Shown in pieces: positions 30,381 to 38,758 of a stretch of DNA of 64,000 nt. Origin of the DNA: a virus. The stretch is from the IMG/VR virus record IMGVR_UViG_3300042301_002363, positions 24,098-88,097 of that record; one strand, 5' to 3'. Positions within the stretch are counted from its first letter, which is position 1; each line of letters opens with the position of its first letter. The translations under genes were made by a program, and so were the position numbers. The notes beneath the pieces are model-generated. The model saw only the letters and a program-made list of their open reading frames with translations, was not told the DNA's origin and did not search any database.

Positions 30381-33300
30381 TATCTTGGACTATTTAAATT
30401 TTTAACGTTTGTAAGTTTAAGGATCATTTTGTTATCACCACTTATGTTCCTTCTTAAAATTACTCTATTACCATAATGTCTGAACTTTTTATGTTCAAGT
30501 GGTGATTTGTTGTAATCCACATAATCAGGATTGATATACTTTTTACAACCTGCACATTCAGTAATCCACATTGGAAGTTTTGTGCCAGAAAACTCTCCTC
30601 TGTCATTAGTAATATCCCAGAATGTATTGAATCTATACTTGTTCTCTTCTTTAGAGAAAAGTATTTCAATATAATCAGCACCTATTACAGGATTTGCTAA
30701 TATGTCAAGAGGATTGCTTTTTTGCTTAATCCTCATTCTGAGAACACCTGATATCTGTTCTGAATTATAAATGATAGCTCTATCAAAGTTTTCATCTAAA
30801 ACATGGAAGTAATCCTTACCATCATTGTAAAACTTATACACATCAAGATAGTATTCAAAACTTCTGAGAGTTGTAATCTGATTTGGTGTTACAATTGGGT
30901 ATTCAATTTCCCAAGGGTAATTTGTACCATAGTAATTACAAAAACTATCCCATCTATTGTTATGCTTCCATATCTGATTGTTGTTGATTGTATAAAAGTT
31001 TTGATATGATGGCATCATTAGTGATGGCAACCAGTCATGGAAGCTAATCCACATTTTTGATTTTGGATCATAACTTACTGTCCAATTACAAGGTTCAAAA
31101 CATAATGGATCATCAAATGCACATGGACATCTTTGAACAATTGCGTTTAATGTTATATGTATTTCGCATAACTTTTGATCTCCGCTTGCATTTTCCACAA
31201 GTATATTGTAGGTTGTATTACCTGCTGGTGTTACTGTAAGGCTGCCATTTAATGGTATTGGTCCAATGCCATTATTCATTACAACTGAAACAGCATTTAT
31301 AGTAGACCATGTCAATGTAACTGATTGGCCATAATCTACATTTATTGCTGATGCTCCAAGTTGACAATCAGGACAAGGATTGCCTGGTAATACTTCTGTT
31401 ATTTGACAAAGTGGTATTTCACAAGATCCTTCAATCTGAGTACTTCCATCAGGACATGTATATTGACCAGACGAATTTGGTACTGGAATTTCTTGACCAA
31501 TAAAATCTCTTGTTGAAAATATGATAAATGGTTCTAAGTCTGCTGGAGTTGGTCCACAATTGGTAGGAGCTGTTGTAAATGGAGTCAGCAATGTGCTTGC
31601 TTGCAACTGTGCTAAAGTCATATCATATACTTCTCCTGCAAATGCAGCATCAAGGTCATGATTTCTTCCACACAATCTTATTGTTCTTGTACCTGCAGGA
31701 AGAGTTACAGGAAATACATGCCAGTGATTAAAAGGTCTCATTACGCCACTATCCTCACCACCAGCTGAATCACGTGCAGATAAGTATACCCATAAGTTAC
31801 CATCAACATATATCTTTACTTCATTGTCACCTGCAATCCCAACTAAATATTGTTTTGTTTGAGGAACATCAAAACAAAAAGAATAACACACGTCAACATC
31901 TTCAGGAAGTGTACCACCAGCTGGCCATACACCTGCAATATTCAATCTTCCTCTTGTTGCTCCTCCACATGCACCACCATCTGAGTTCCATAAACCATTT
32001 TGAACATTTACCAAAGGAGTAACAGGAGCACCAATACCATTCATTCCTCTTACTTGGTATGTACTTTGACTTCCAACTCCTTTTAATGGTTTTATTTCAG
32101 TTGTAATATCTGGATATAATCTAATACCAAATTTATTGTAAGCTGCTACGTTTTGAGCTGCCTCAACTGTAAATGTTGGTCCTGTATATTCAGCAGGAGC
32201 TGTAGATGTTATTACACATTCACCATTAATAATTTCTGCTTCAGGAGGACATCCTTTACATTCTGGAATTACTGGTGGATCATAAGGAATATCTGATGGT
32301 ATTATCTCACCACATATATAATATGGTACACCATTTGGATCATCAAATAATAAATCATCTCTCAATGGTCTATAATCCTTTTTTGAGAAATAGAGTAACT
32401 CATATGTTGAGTCATAAATAGCTTGTACTCCAATTCCTGCTACAGGATTATCATATAATGGATAGTTTGGATATACATCAAGCATCTTTGATGGCAAGTT
32501 ATCAGCAAACCAAAACTTTAATCCAGTTCTTGATATTTCCTCTAAACCAGAACCATTAGACACAAAGATTTTACCAATGTCTTGAGATACAAAGAATAAA
32601 CCATAAGGTGTGTTTATTGCAGCTCTTGATGAGATTGAAGCCCCATAAGAAAGCGCATCATCTGCGTTAACAAGACTCTGAAAGTTTTGTTGAAATAAAC
32701 CACTATCACCAATTGATACTTTTGTTCCAGCTGTAGTTTGTAATTGATCCTGACCTACAAACGTTGTTGGTTCAGCATCCTCAAACAAAATAATACAACC
32801 TGTTGCATTCAATGGTTTTATGATGTTTATTTTACCATAGAAATCTTTGTAGTTAAGTGGTAGATAATTTCTCCAGTTGTCTCTTCTAAGTCCTGACCTT
32901 TGTTGTAATGAGTACACACTTCTTCGTGGGTAGTATTCAAAACATGATGAATACAGTTGTGGGTCATAGTCACGTGGTAAGATTTGTCCCCAGTTTGCGA
33001 GGTTGTTAAATAACTTGGAACTACTAAGTGATAAGTCATATTTGTAATATGTTGGTTTAGTAATAATATCAGATCTAAACATTGTACTAATGTCATTGAA
33101 AGAAAAGCCATATACATCATAAAACTTTTGGAAATCCTCAAGTCCATAGTCTCTATATGCCATGTTTAATTCTGACTCTGTAAAGTAATCGCGTACACCA
33201 TTGTAAAATAAATAAAACCAGTTGTTTCTTCTTACCAATCTTAGAGTAGAACCATCACCTGGTGCATCTAATCTATAATTATCTGAAGGTGTGGTTGCAT

Positions 33301-36223
33301 CCCATTGTGGTAAAATTTCACTAGGAAAGTTCCAAGAAAATGTCAAATCAAAATCTGATGAATCAAAGTTTGCATAGTTTGCCCAGTACCTTGGCGCAGG
33401 TCCATTTACATAATTTCTGTAATCCCATTCAGTACCATCTAATTCACCTAGCATCCATGTGTTAAAAAAGTAGTATGGATTCTTTTCTGTATATCTGTTG
33501 ATATATACATCCCCACCAAAAATGGCAGAGGTAGAATATGTTAATCCTACTGCTGGTGTTGTTTCGTATACACAAGAATCTGTTGGTATTTGCACAATCC
33601 CATATAATTGACCATACTGATTTTGATAGTCAACTTTAATTGCGCCATAGTACTGACAAATATTAGATATAAATTCACCATATGGATCCTTATATGTAAT
33701 TCCATTTACAACACCATCTAAGTCTCTAACTCTTTTTTTAGAGTTATCTGATGATGATGGATTTGGTAAATCTTTTGTCAACTTTAAACATAAAAATTTA
33801 GTTCTGTTTAGGTTGTTGATTCTATAAGTATTATCAAAATCCTGTACATGCATTCCAATGTACTTGATCATATTATTCTGTATCTTTCTTCTATAGCATT
33901 TTGGATATGCAGCAGGAACACTTGAATTGTTTACGTTTGTATAATTTGAATAGAAACCATGACTATTGTACTGAAGAGCATAATCTCTATAGTTAGCCAT
34001 ATTACGTATCAAATCTAATACAACGCTCATTCCTTTTGGAACCCAGAAACTTAATTGTAGAATTAACTGTACAATACCTGCAATAGTACCAAGCAAGTTA
34101 CCTTGACCACCTGCAGAAATTGCTGACAAAATACCACCACTAATTAAATCTGCAATTGTTGTCGCTGGAGCTGATTCACGTGTTGCGTCTGCGTATATAC
34201 CACCACTACCCACAGCTAATGGAAAGTTACCACCCTTAATTGTGGATTTTCCTACAGCTTCAATAAGTGCAATACCTACTCCAACACCTAACGCTAATGT
34301 AAATGCGTTATCAGTAAGCAGCTTGAATCTTGGATGTTTATATGGTAATTGATAGTTACCTGTTGAAATTCCTTTTTCCTCAGTGTAGATCTTTATGTAA
34401 TTTGTTCCAAATGCTGGTCTTTCAAAATGAATCTCAGGAGAATGGAATGCAAGATAATTCTTTTTGTACTTGTTAAGTTTTGAAGCATCTTCCCAATTTT
34501 CCTCATTTTCATTGTTATCTAAGATTGTGTAATCATCAGATAAGAATGGATCAGGTCTTAAGTCATTATAAGGATAGTTTTCAAATAAACCTTTTCTATT
34601 ACCAATAGAACCATTTACATTGAACTCAACCATATTAGAGAACAATCCTTTTGTAATAATAGACTTGTTGTTCTCTCTTGAACCTCTTAGTATTTCATAT
34701 CCAACAATATCAGGAATTGGATTGCCATTTGCATCAACAGGTGGTTCTATATTAGAGAATTCAACACCAAGTACTATAATTCTACTACCACCTTGATTAT
34801 GAATATGCGTGGTCTCATTAGATGGCATTTTGTGATGACGTATAGGTTCATAACACAGATCACCCCATACTTCAGGATTAGTTGGATATCTTTCTGTTGA
34901 TTCCCAATATGCCATATTTCCTCTTGCTACTACAATACCTCCATCCTTTTCTGTTCCAGATGAAGGAGCATACGTAGATGTATCATAAACTTGCCATGCT
35001 TCTATTTCAGTTGGATCCACCACATCGTTGGTTGTAATATTTACCAAATCAGATGGTATTGCAGCTCTTCCTGGTATATGATATGATGCTGTTCTATTAC
35101 CTGTATTGTATATCCATCTGATAAAGAATGAATATACTTCATCACGCATGTAACCAACAATATTACCACCATTCCAATAATAATTAACATCATACTCAAC
35201 AGCTACCCAGTTGGTAAGTATTTTATTTGCTTGAAGTTGGTAGTTAATATATGGTTGTGTGCTAACGCCACTTCTGATAAGATATCCATTTACTGCAGCC
35301 ATTTTTTCACTGCGTTCATATACAACATTTCTAAGTGGTATATAAGAAAGTGGAACAGTTTCTAAACTACCTTGTATAATATCAAGTACTACTGTCTTTT
35401 GATTAATATTGTAGTATCCTATCTTTTTTGCAATTGCTTGTTGTGTGACAACAGAGATAATAACAAGTTCATACTCATTATATTCCTCATCAAGATCAGT
35501 AAGATCTATTTGGATACTTCCACCTTGCCCACTATCTTGCCATAATCCTTGTGGCACACTTGGCATTGAATATTCAGTAAGGCGTATGCCATCTTCTGAA
35601 TATGCAATTACTGCCATATAACTTCCATTATTTAACTGTCCAGCACCTAGCGCTTTTCTAATAGATACACATGGTTGTTGGATTAAAGGATGCAAACGAA
35701 TTTTGTCACAATCAAGTCTATCTGTGCATATCTCACCATCACATGGATTTTCACTTACTGGCTCACATATGTAAGGAACATTGTTAATGTTCATTGTTCT
35801 ATCAGGATTTAGATTATCCTGCCAGTATCCTGAAAAAGTACAGTCATAGTTTTCTTTAACAAATGCTGTTATAAGATGAGTAGTCTTAAAGTTTAAGCAG
35901 TCATCATTTATGACTGTTGTATAACTACACTTAGACTCATCAAATATTCCAATTTCTGAACCAATATTATTTGTTGAAAATATCAACCATTCAGTCTCTC
36001 TAATAAAAGCATATCCAATAATTGTATAAGGTGCTTCAGTGCAATATCTATTTGATGGCTCATTGCCTATAGAACCAGATTCTCCATAGTGAGAATTATT
36101 TATTGCATTAATAGCATTGTACCAAAGACCATCTGACATATAAATGTCAGTATTGTCTTTATTCATTCCTTTATTAAAGGACTGAGTCTTTGCGCCAGAT
36201 GTATTTTGGATTCCTTCAGCCAT
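30380..36223 (-). CDS. crAss-like tail stabilisation / hub protein with inserted adhesin-like module, 1947 aa
   Basis: The N-terminus (SFNKGMNKDNTDIYMSDGLW) and the overall beta-rich, Trp/Tyr/Asn-rich composition match the stabilisation/tail-hub family that follows the ring proteins in crAss-like phages. A hydrophobic block lies at about 635-740. Residues about 1328-1700 look foreign to the core: a Cys mini-motif (CPPEAEIINGEC), a roughly 210-residue beta-sandwich-like domain shared with the fibre gene at 40681-42045, a second Cys mini-motif (CPDGSTQIEGSC), and an Ig-like domain (VDYGQSVTLTWSTINAV). Conserved core sequence resumes with YDPKSKMWISFHDWLPS (about 1714). The protein probably closes the tail barrel; the insertion is inferred to be surface-exposed and to bind host structures. 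Confidence 0.8.
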   Translation of the reverse strand: MAEGIQNTSGAKTQSFNKGMNKDNTDIYMSDGLWYNAINAINNSHYGESGSIGNEPSNRYCTEAPYTIIGYAFIRETEWLIFSTNNIGSEIGIFDESKCSYTTVINDDCLNFKTTHLITAFVKENYDCTFSGYWQDNLNPDRTMNINNVPYICEPVSENPCDGEICTDRLDCDKIRLHPLIQQPCVSIRKALGAGQLNNGSYMAVIAYSEDGIRLTEYSMPSVPQGLWQDSGQGGSIQIDLTDLDEEYNEYELVIISVVTQQAIAKKIGYYNINQKTVVLDIIQGSLETVPLSYIPLRNVVYERSEKMAAVNGYLIRSGVSTQPYINYQLQANKILTNWVAVEYDVNYYWNGGNIVGYMRDEVYSFFIRWIYNTGNRTASYHIPGRAAIPSDLVNITTNDVVDPTEIEAWQVYDTSTYAPSSGTEKDGGIVVARGNMAYWESTERYPTNPEVWGDLCYEPIRHHKMPSNETTHIHNQGGSRIIVLGVEFSNIEPPVDANGNPIPDIVGYEILRGSRENNKSIITKGLFSNMVEFNVNGSIGNRKGLFENYPYNDLRPDPFLSDDYTILDNNENEENWEDASKLNKYKKNYLAFHSPEIHFERPAFGTNYIKIYTEEKGISTGNYQLPYKHPRFKLLTDNAFTLALGVGVGIALIEAVGKSTIKGGNFPLAVGSGGIYADATRESAPATTIADLISGGILSAISAGGQGNLLGTIAGIVQLILQLSFWVPKGMSVVLDLIRNMANYRDYALQYNSHGFYSNYTNVNNSSVPAAYPKCYRRKIQNNMIKYIGMHVQDFDNTYRINNLNRTKFLCLKLTKDLPNPSSSDNSKKRVRDLDGVVNGITYKDPYGEFISNICQYYGAIKVDYQNQYGQLYGIVQIPTDSCVYETTPAVGLTYSTSAIFGGDVYINRYTEKNPYYFFNTWMLGELDGTEWDYRNYVNGPAPRYWANYANFDSSDFDLTFSWNFPSEILPQWDATTPSDNYRLDAPGDGSTLRLVRRNNWFYLFYNGVRDYFTESELNMAYRDYGLEDFQKFYDVYGFSFNDISTMFRSDIITKPTYYKYDLSLSSSKLFNNLANWGQILPRDYDPQLYSSCFEYYPRRSVYSLQQRSGLRRDNWRNYLPLNYKDFYGKINIIKPLNATGCIILFEDAEPTTFVGQDQLQTTAGTKVSIGDSGLFQQNFQSLVNADDALSYGASISSRAAINTPYGLFFVSQDIGKIFVSNGSGLEEISRTGLKFWFADNLPSKMLDVYPNYPLYDNPVAGIGVQAIYDSTYELLYFSKKDYRPLRDDLLFDDPNGVPYYICGEIIPSDIPYDPPVIPECKGCPPEAEIINGECVITSTAPAEYTGPTFTVEAAQNVAAYNKFGIRLYPDITTEIKPLKGVGSQSTYQVRGMNGIGAPVTPLVNVQNGLWNSDGGACGGATRGRLNIAGVWPAGGTLPEDVDVCYSFCFDVPQTKQYLVGIAGDNEVKIYVDGNLWVYLSARDSAGGEDSGVMRPFNHWHVFPVTLPAGTRTIRLCGRNHDLDAAFAGEVYDMTLAQLQASTLLTPFTTAPTNCGPTPADLEPFIIFSTRDFIGQEIPVPNSSGQYTCPDGSTQIEGSCEIPLCQITEVLPGNPCPDCQLGASAINVDYGQSVTLTWSTINAVSVVMNNGIGPIPLNGSLTVTPAGNTTYNILVENASGDQKLCEIHITLNAIVQRCPCAFDDPLCFEPCNWTVSYDPKSKMWISFHDWLPSLMMPSYQNFYTINNNQIWKHNNRWDSFCNYYGTNYPWEIEYPIVTPNQITTLRSFEYYLDVYKFYNDGKDYFHVLDENFDRAIIYNSEQISGVLRMRIKQKSNPLDILANPVIGADYIEILFSKEENKYRFNTFWDITNDRGEFSGTKLPMWITECAGCKKYINPDYVDYNKSPLEHKKFRHYGNRVILRRNISGDNKMILKLTNVKNLNSPR

Positions 36224-36228
36224 TGCTT

Positions 36229-37398
36229 TTAAGTATAATATGGATGATAAGGCATGTGATTCTTGAACATGTCATAGTACTTGTGATACTGTGCTCTTTT
36301 ATTTGTCTCCCAAACTTGTTTCATCTCACCAAAGTCAGGAGTATTAATAAATCCTAATGCTTTGTTTCGTGCTTCACGCAATTTGCCAGACATAAGTTGC
36401 ATCAACTGCACTGTGTTCTCACCTGCCTGAGCAAGATTTTCATAGATTCTTTCTTTCAATGCGTACTCATAATACTCATCTGCATATGGATGACTTAGTA
36501 CCATAAGTTCTCCTTTGTCAGTTTCCATTACACTTTCATACATGACAAGGACTTCACCTTCTTTAAAGTTTGTTTCTAAGAATCCATTCTTTAAGAATAC
36601 ATTGTAATAGTTGCGAGAATTTACATCAACACAATCTGCAGAAACTGAATTGTTTTTTACAATGCCAAGTCTAAATAAATTTTTAAACTTTCTAGTTCTA
36701 CCATTACATCTATCTACAACAATAGGACAACCTCCTTCTGATGTAAGAGATGTTTCATGACATGGATTAGGGTCAACTATACAAGGGTTAGGTGGAATAG
36801 GACATGGGTCTGGAGGACATGTTGCATCACATGACGATTTAGAACCCATTATTGTAACTACAACTCCACTGTAAGTCGTGGTATAATTGGAAACCAACTG
36901 TATTGTATCTTGATCAATAACAATAATCTCCAAGTTTAATAAAGTATGATTTGCAGCAAGTGCTTGTACAATCACATAATTAGTTCCTAAGTTATGTGTA
37001 ACTGTATTTATGCCTGGTGCAATTGTCAATACTTGAGTACATTGCTCTACCATATTTCTATAGATTTCAAATTCTGCTTGATATATACCATCTGCTACAC
37101 CTTGTTGATATGTTTTATAAGACCAAAGTGGTGGAGTTTCTGTTTCAATGGAACCTGTGCATAATAACGCATGATTCAATACAGCAAAGTCAGATGGTAA
37201 TTTTGCACGATAGTTTGATACTTCTAACATTTTTGTGCGATTTGGATTTATCTTTAATCCTAAATCATAATTTACACGCTGAACAACTTTGATAAGTGTT
37301 TGATCATCTATCATTCCTTCAAGATCATACGTTCTTATATCAATCTTGACACTGTCAAGAAGCTCATCAAATGTTCTATATTTAAGTTCTGCTTTCAT
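36229..37398 (-). CDS. Tail ring / P22 gp4-like connector protein, 389 aa
   Basis: MKAELKYRTFDELLDSVKID with a following helical domain, and a C-terminal helical region (HPYADEYYEYALKERIYEN), match the tail ring or tail-tubular protein that sits directly before the stabilisation gene in crAss-like phages. Such proteins stack under the portal. The centre (residues about 190-235) holds a Cys/Pro-rich insert (CDATCPPDPCPIPPNPC) unusual for a connector and similar in style to this phage's fibre N-termini. It starts 3 nt below the stop of the neighbouring ring protein and ends 5 nt before the hub gene's start, consistent with one translation unit. Confidence 0.75.
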   Translation of the reverse strand: MKAELKYRTFDELLDSVKIDIRTYDLEGMIDDQTLIKVVQRVNYDLGLKINPNRTKMLEVSNYRAKLPSDFAVLNHALLCTGSIETETPPLWSYKTYQQGVADGIYQAEFEIYRNMVEQCTQVLTIAPGINTVTHNLGTNYVIVQALAANHTLLNLEIIVIDQDTIQLVSNYTTTYSGVVVTIMGSKSSCDATCPPDPCPIPPNPCIVDPNPCHETSLTSEGGCPIVVDRCNGRTRKFKNLFRLGIVKNNSVSADCVDVNSRNYYNVFLKNGFLETNFKEGEVLVMYESVMETDKGELMVLSHPYADEYYEYALKERIYENLAQAGENTVQLMQLMSGKLREARNKALGFINTPDFGEMKQVWETNKRAQYHKYYDMFKNHMPYHPYYT

Positions 37399-37401
37399 TT
37401 A

Positions 37402-38070
37402 TTAAGATGTTGCACTTGTTGCTGATTGACCTGGATCTGATGGGATTTGAATCATCACACCTAAATCACGCATAACTAGTTGTTCAATTTCTGAGAATAA
37501 AAACTCTGGCACATTTATCTTTTGATTTACAATTGCCAAACAATCATCCTGTGTGTCACAAGTTAACTTTGATATGTCAGCTTCAAACACACCTTCAATT
37601 CTTATTGCATCCCAATCTAAATTAGGAAAGTATAAGTAACCATTTAAATACCAGTAGTATTTTTTAGTGTTGTATTTGAATGTGCTTTGTTTTGATATTT
37701 GTTGAAACGTAGATGGAAAAGTTGCTAATAATTGATGTGATAAATCTAAAGATGTTACTGCTCTTAATAAAGGACCATAATATCCTTCAATCATTCGTGG
37801 TAGTTTGTCTTTAGTTCTTTTAAAATAACAACCTGTATCTACGCCATAACATTGTGCTTCTGCTTTATCTACAGTAATTAATTCAATAAAGTTTAGTGTT
37901 TGAAATACACTGTTAAACTTCATTATGCGATTTAGATTATCCTGACGATGCATGAAAAAACGTGCATGTTTCATGATCATAGAATACAAATATCTATTTG
38001 TGATATTTGCATCTTGCTTTACAGATTTAATCTGGTTACGCACTCTTGATATAGCTTCTCCAATTGTCAT
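37402..38070 (-). CDS. crAss-like ring/connector structural protein, 222 aa
   Basis: I choose the ATG at 38070 (MTIGEAISRVRNQIK), 1 nt after the stop of the IHF-like gene, rather than a TTG 12 nt upstream that would overlap it. The conserved pattern ISRVRNQIKSVKQDA, RQDNLNRIMKFNSVFQTL and FIELITVDKAEAQC matches a roughly 220-residue ring/structural family of crAss-like phages found next to the IHF-like gene. The C-terminus is short and Ser/Ala-rich. It is probably one of the stacked rings linking portal and tail barrel. The exact ring cannot be assigned from sequence alone. Confidence 0.75.
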   Translation of the reverse strand: MTIGEAISRVRNQIKSVKQDANITNRYLYSMIMKHARFFMHRQDNLNRIMKFNSVFQTLNFIELITVDKAEAQCYGVDTGCYFKRTKDKLPRMIEGYYGPLLRAVTSLDLSHQLLATFPSTFQQISKQSTFKYNTKKYYWYLNGYLYFPNLDWDAIRIEGVFEADISKLTCDTQDDCLAIVNQKINVPEFLFSEIEQLVMRDLGVMIQIPSDPGQSATSATS

Positions 38071-38071
38071 T

Positions 38072-38650
38072 TTAAAATTCAAATTCGTTATATGTCTTCA
38101 AACTTTCTTTAGCATCTTCATTGCGTTCAATGTTATATAATCTGCTTCTATAAAGACTACTAATTTTCATGCGAGGATCTACCTGTATATAAGAATTCCA
38201 TTTCTTAGGGTATTCTTTTGCAACAGTTCTTTTAAACTCCCTTACACCAGTAAAGCCCCACAATTCATTATTTTTGAATTTGTATCTACTAGCAAAAGTT
38301 GTGAAAAAGATTTTTGCCAAATAGTCATCGCTTTCATAGTTCTTATGCTGTATCACTTTACCATAATCAGCAGATGTCTTAAAGTCTACGTTTTTACTTT
38401 TCTTACGTGGACAAGAACCTATAAATAGATGACCAAGCTGACTTGGTATTTCAACACCATCTCTTTTCTCTATCACTGTATTCCAAACTTCATTATTGAA
38501 TTCTAGAATAATGCTTTTAATTTGTTTTTCTGTTAGGTATTTTGCTGCAAAAACTTCAGACTGTATATGGTCCACCATTTCTTTAACAACAGTTTTCTTT
38601 GTTGTCTTTCTAAATCTTGGTCCTTTTACGTCTGGCATACAATTTTTCAT
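38072..38650 (-). CDS. IHF/HU-like DNA-binding protein, 192 aa
   Basis: A basic N-terminus (RFRKTTKKTVVKEMVDHI) precedes a helical hairpin and the beta-turn pattern EKRDGVEIPSQLGHLFIGSC, which resembles the DNA-binding arm region of HU/IHF proteins. It continues with WGFTGVREFKRTVAKEYPKK. A protein of this kind lies between fibre and ring genes in many crAss-like phages and is called an IHF subunit there; it is longer than bacterial HU (about 90 residues). It may bend or condense the phage DNA, or be packaged. A strong Bacteroidota-type promoter and a terminator lie immediately upstream, so it opens a tail sub-operon. Confidence 0.65.
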   Translation of the reverse strand: MKNCMPDVKGPRFRKTTKKTVVKEMVDHIQSEVFAAKYLTEKQIKSIILEFNNEVWNTVIEKRDGVEIPSQLGHLFIGSCPRKKSKNVDFKTSADYGKVIQHKNYESDDYLAKIFFTTFASRYKFKNNELWGFTGVREFKRTVAKEYPKKWNSYIQVDPRMKISSLYRSRLYNIERNEDAKESLKTYNEFEF

Positions 38651-38692
38651 AACAGATCCTCATTAAAATATAGGCAAAATAATTGGTTTTAA

Positions 38693-38723
38693 CAAATGTA
38701 ATCAAAAAACAAAACCCTCACAA
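38693..38723 (-). promoter_or_regulatory. Bacteroidota-type promoter before the IHF-like/tail genes
   Basis: The minus strand has TTG (38723-38721), 20 nt, then TACATTTG (38700-38693), an exact fit to TTG-N19/20-TAnnTTTG. The predicted start is about 35-40 nt upstream of the IHF-like ATG. The -33 element lies within the terminator hairpin of the preceding gene, so termination and reinitiation are packed together. Confidence 0.6.
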
Positions 38724-38733
38724 GATGCAAGGG
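38703..38733 (-). terminator. Intrinsic terminator after the 629-residue fibre gene
   Basis: Minus-strand CCCTTGC pairs with GTGAGGG (two G-T pairs) around a 5-nt loop, followed by TTTTGTTTTTTG. It lies 25 nt after the stop of the fibre gene. It should separate the fibre cluster from the ring/hub cluster. Confidence 0.6.
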
Positions 38734-38758
38734 ATTTGTCTAGTATCTCAGAAGTCTG

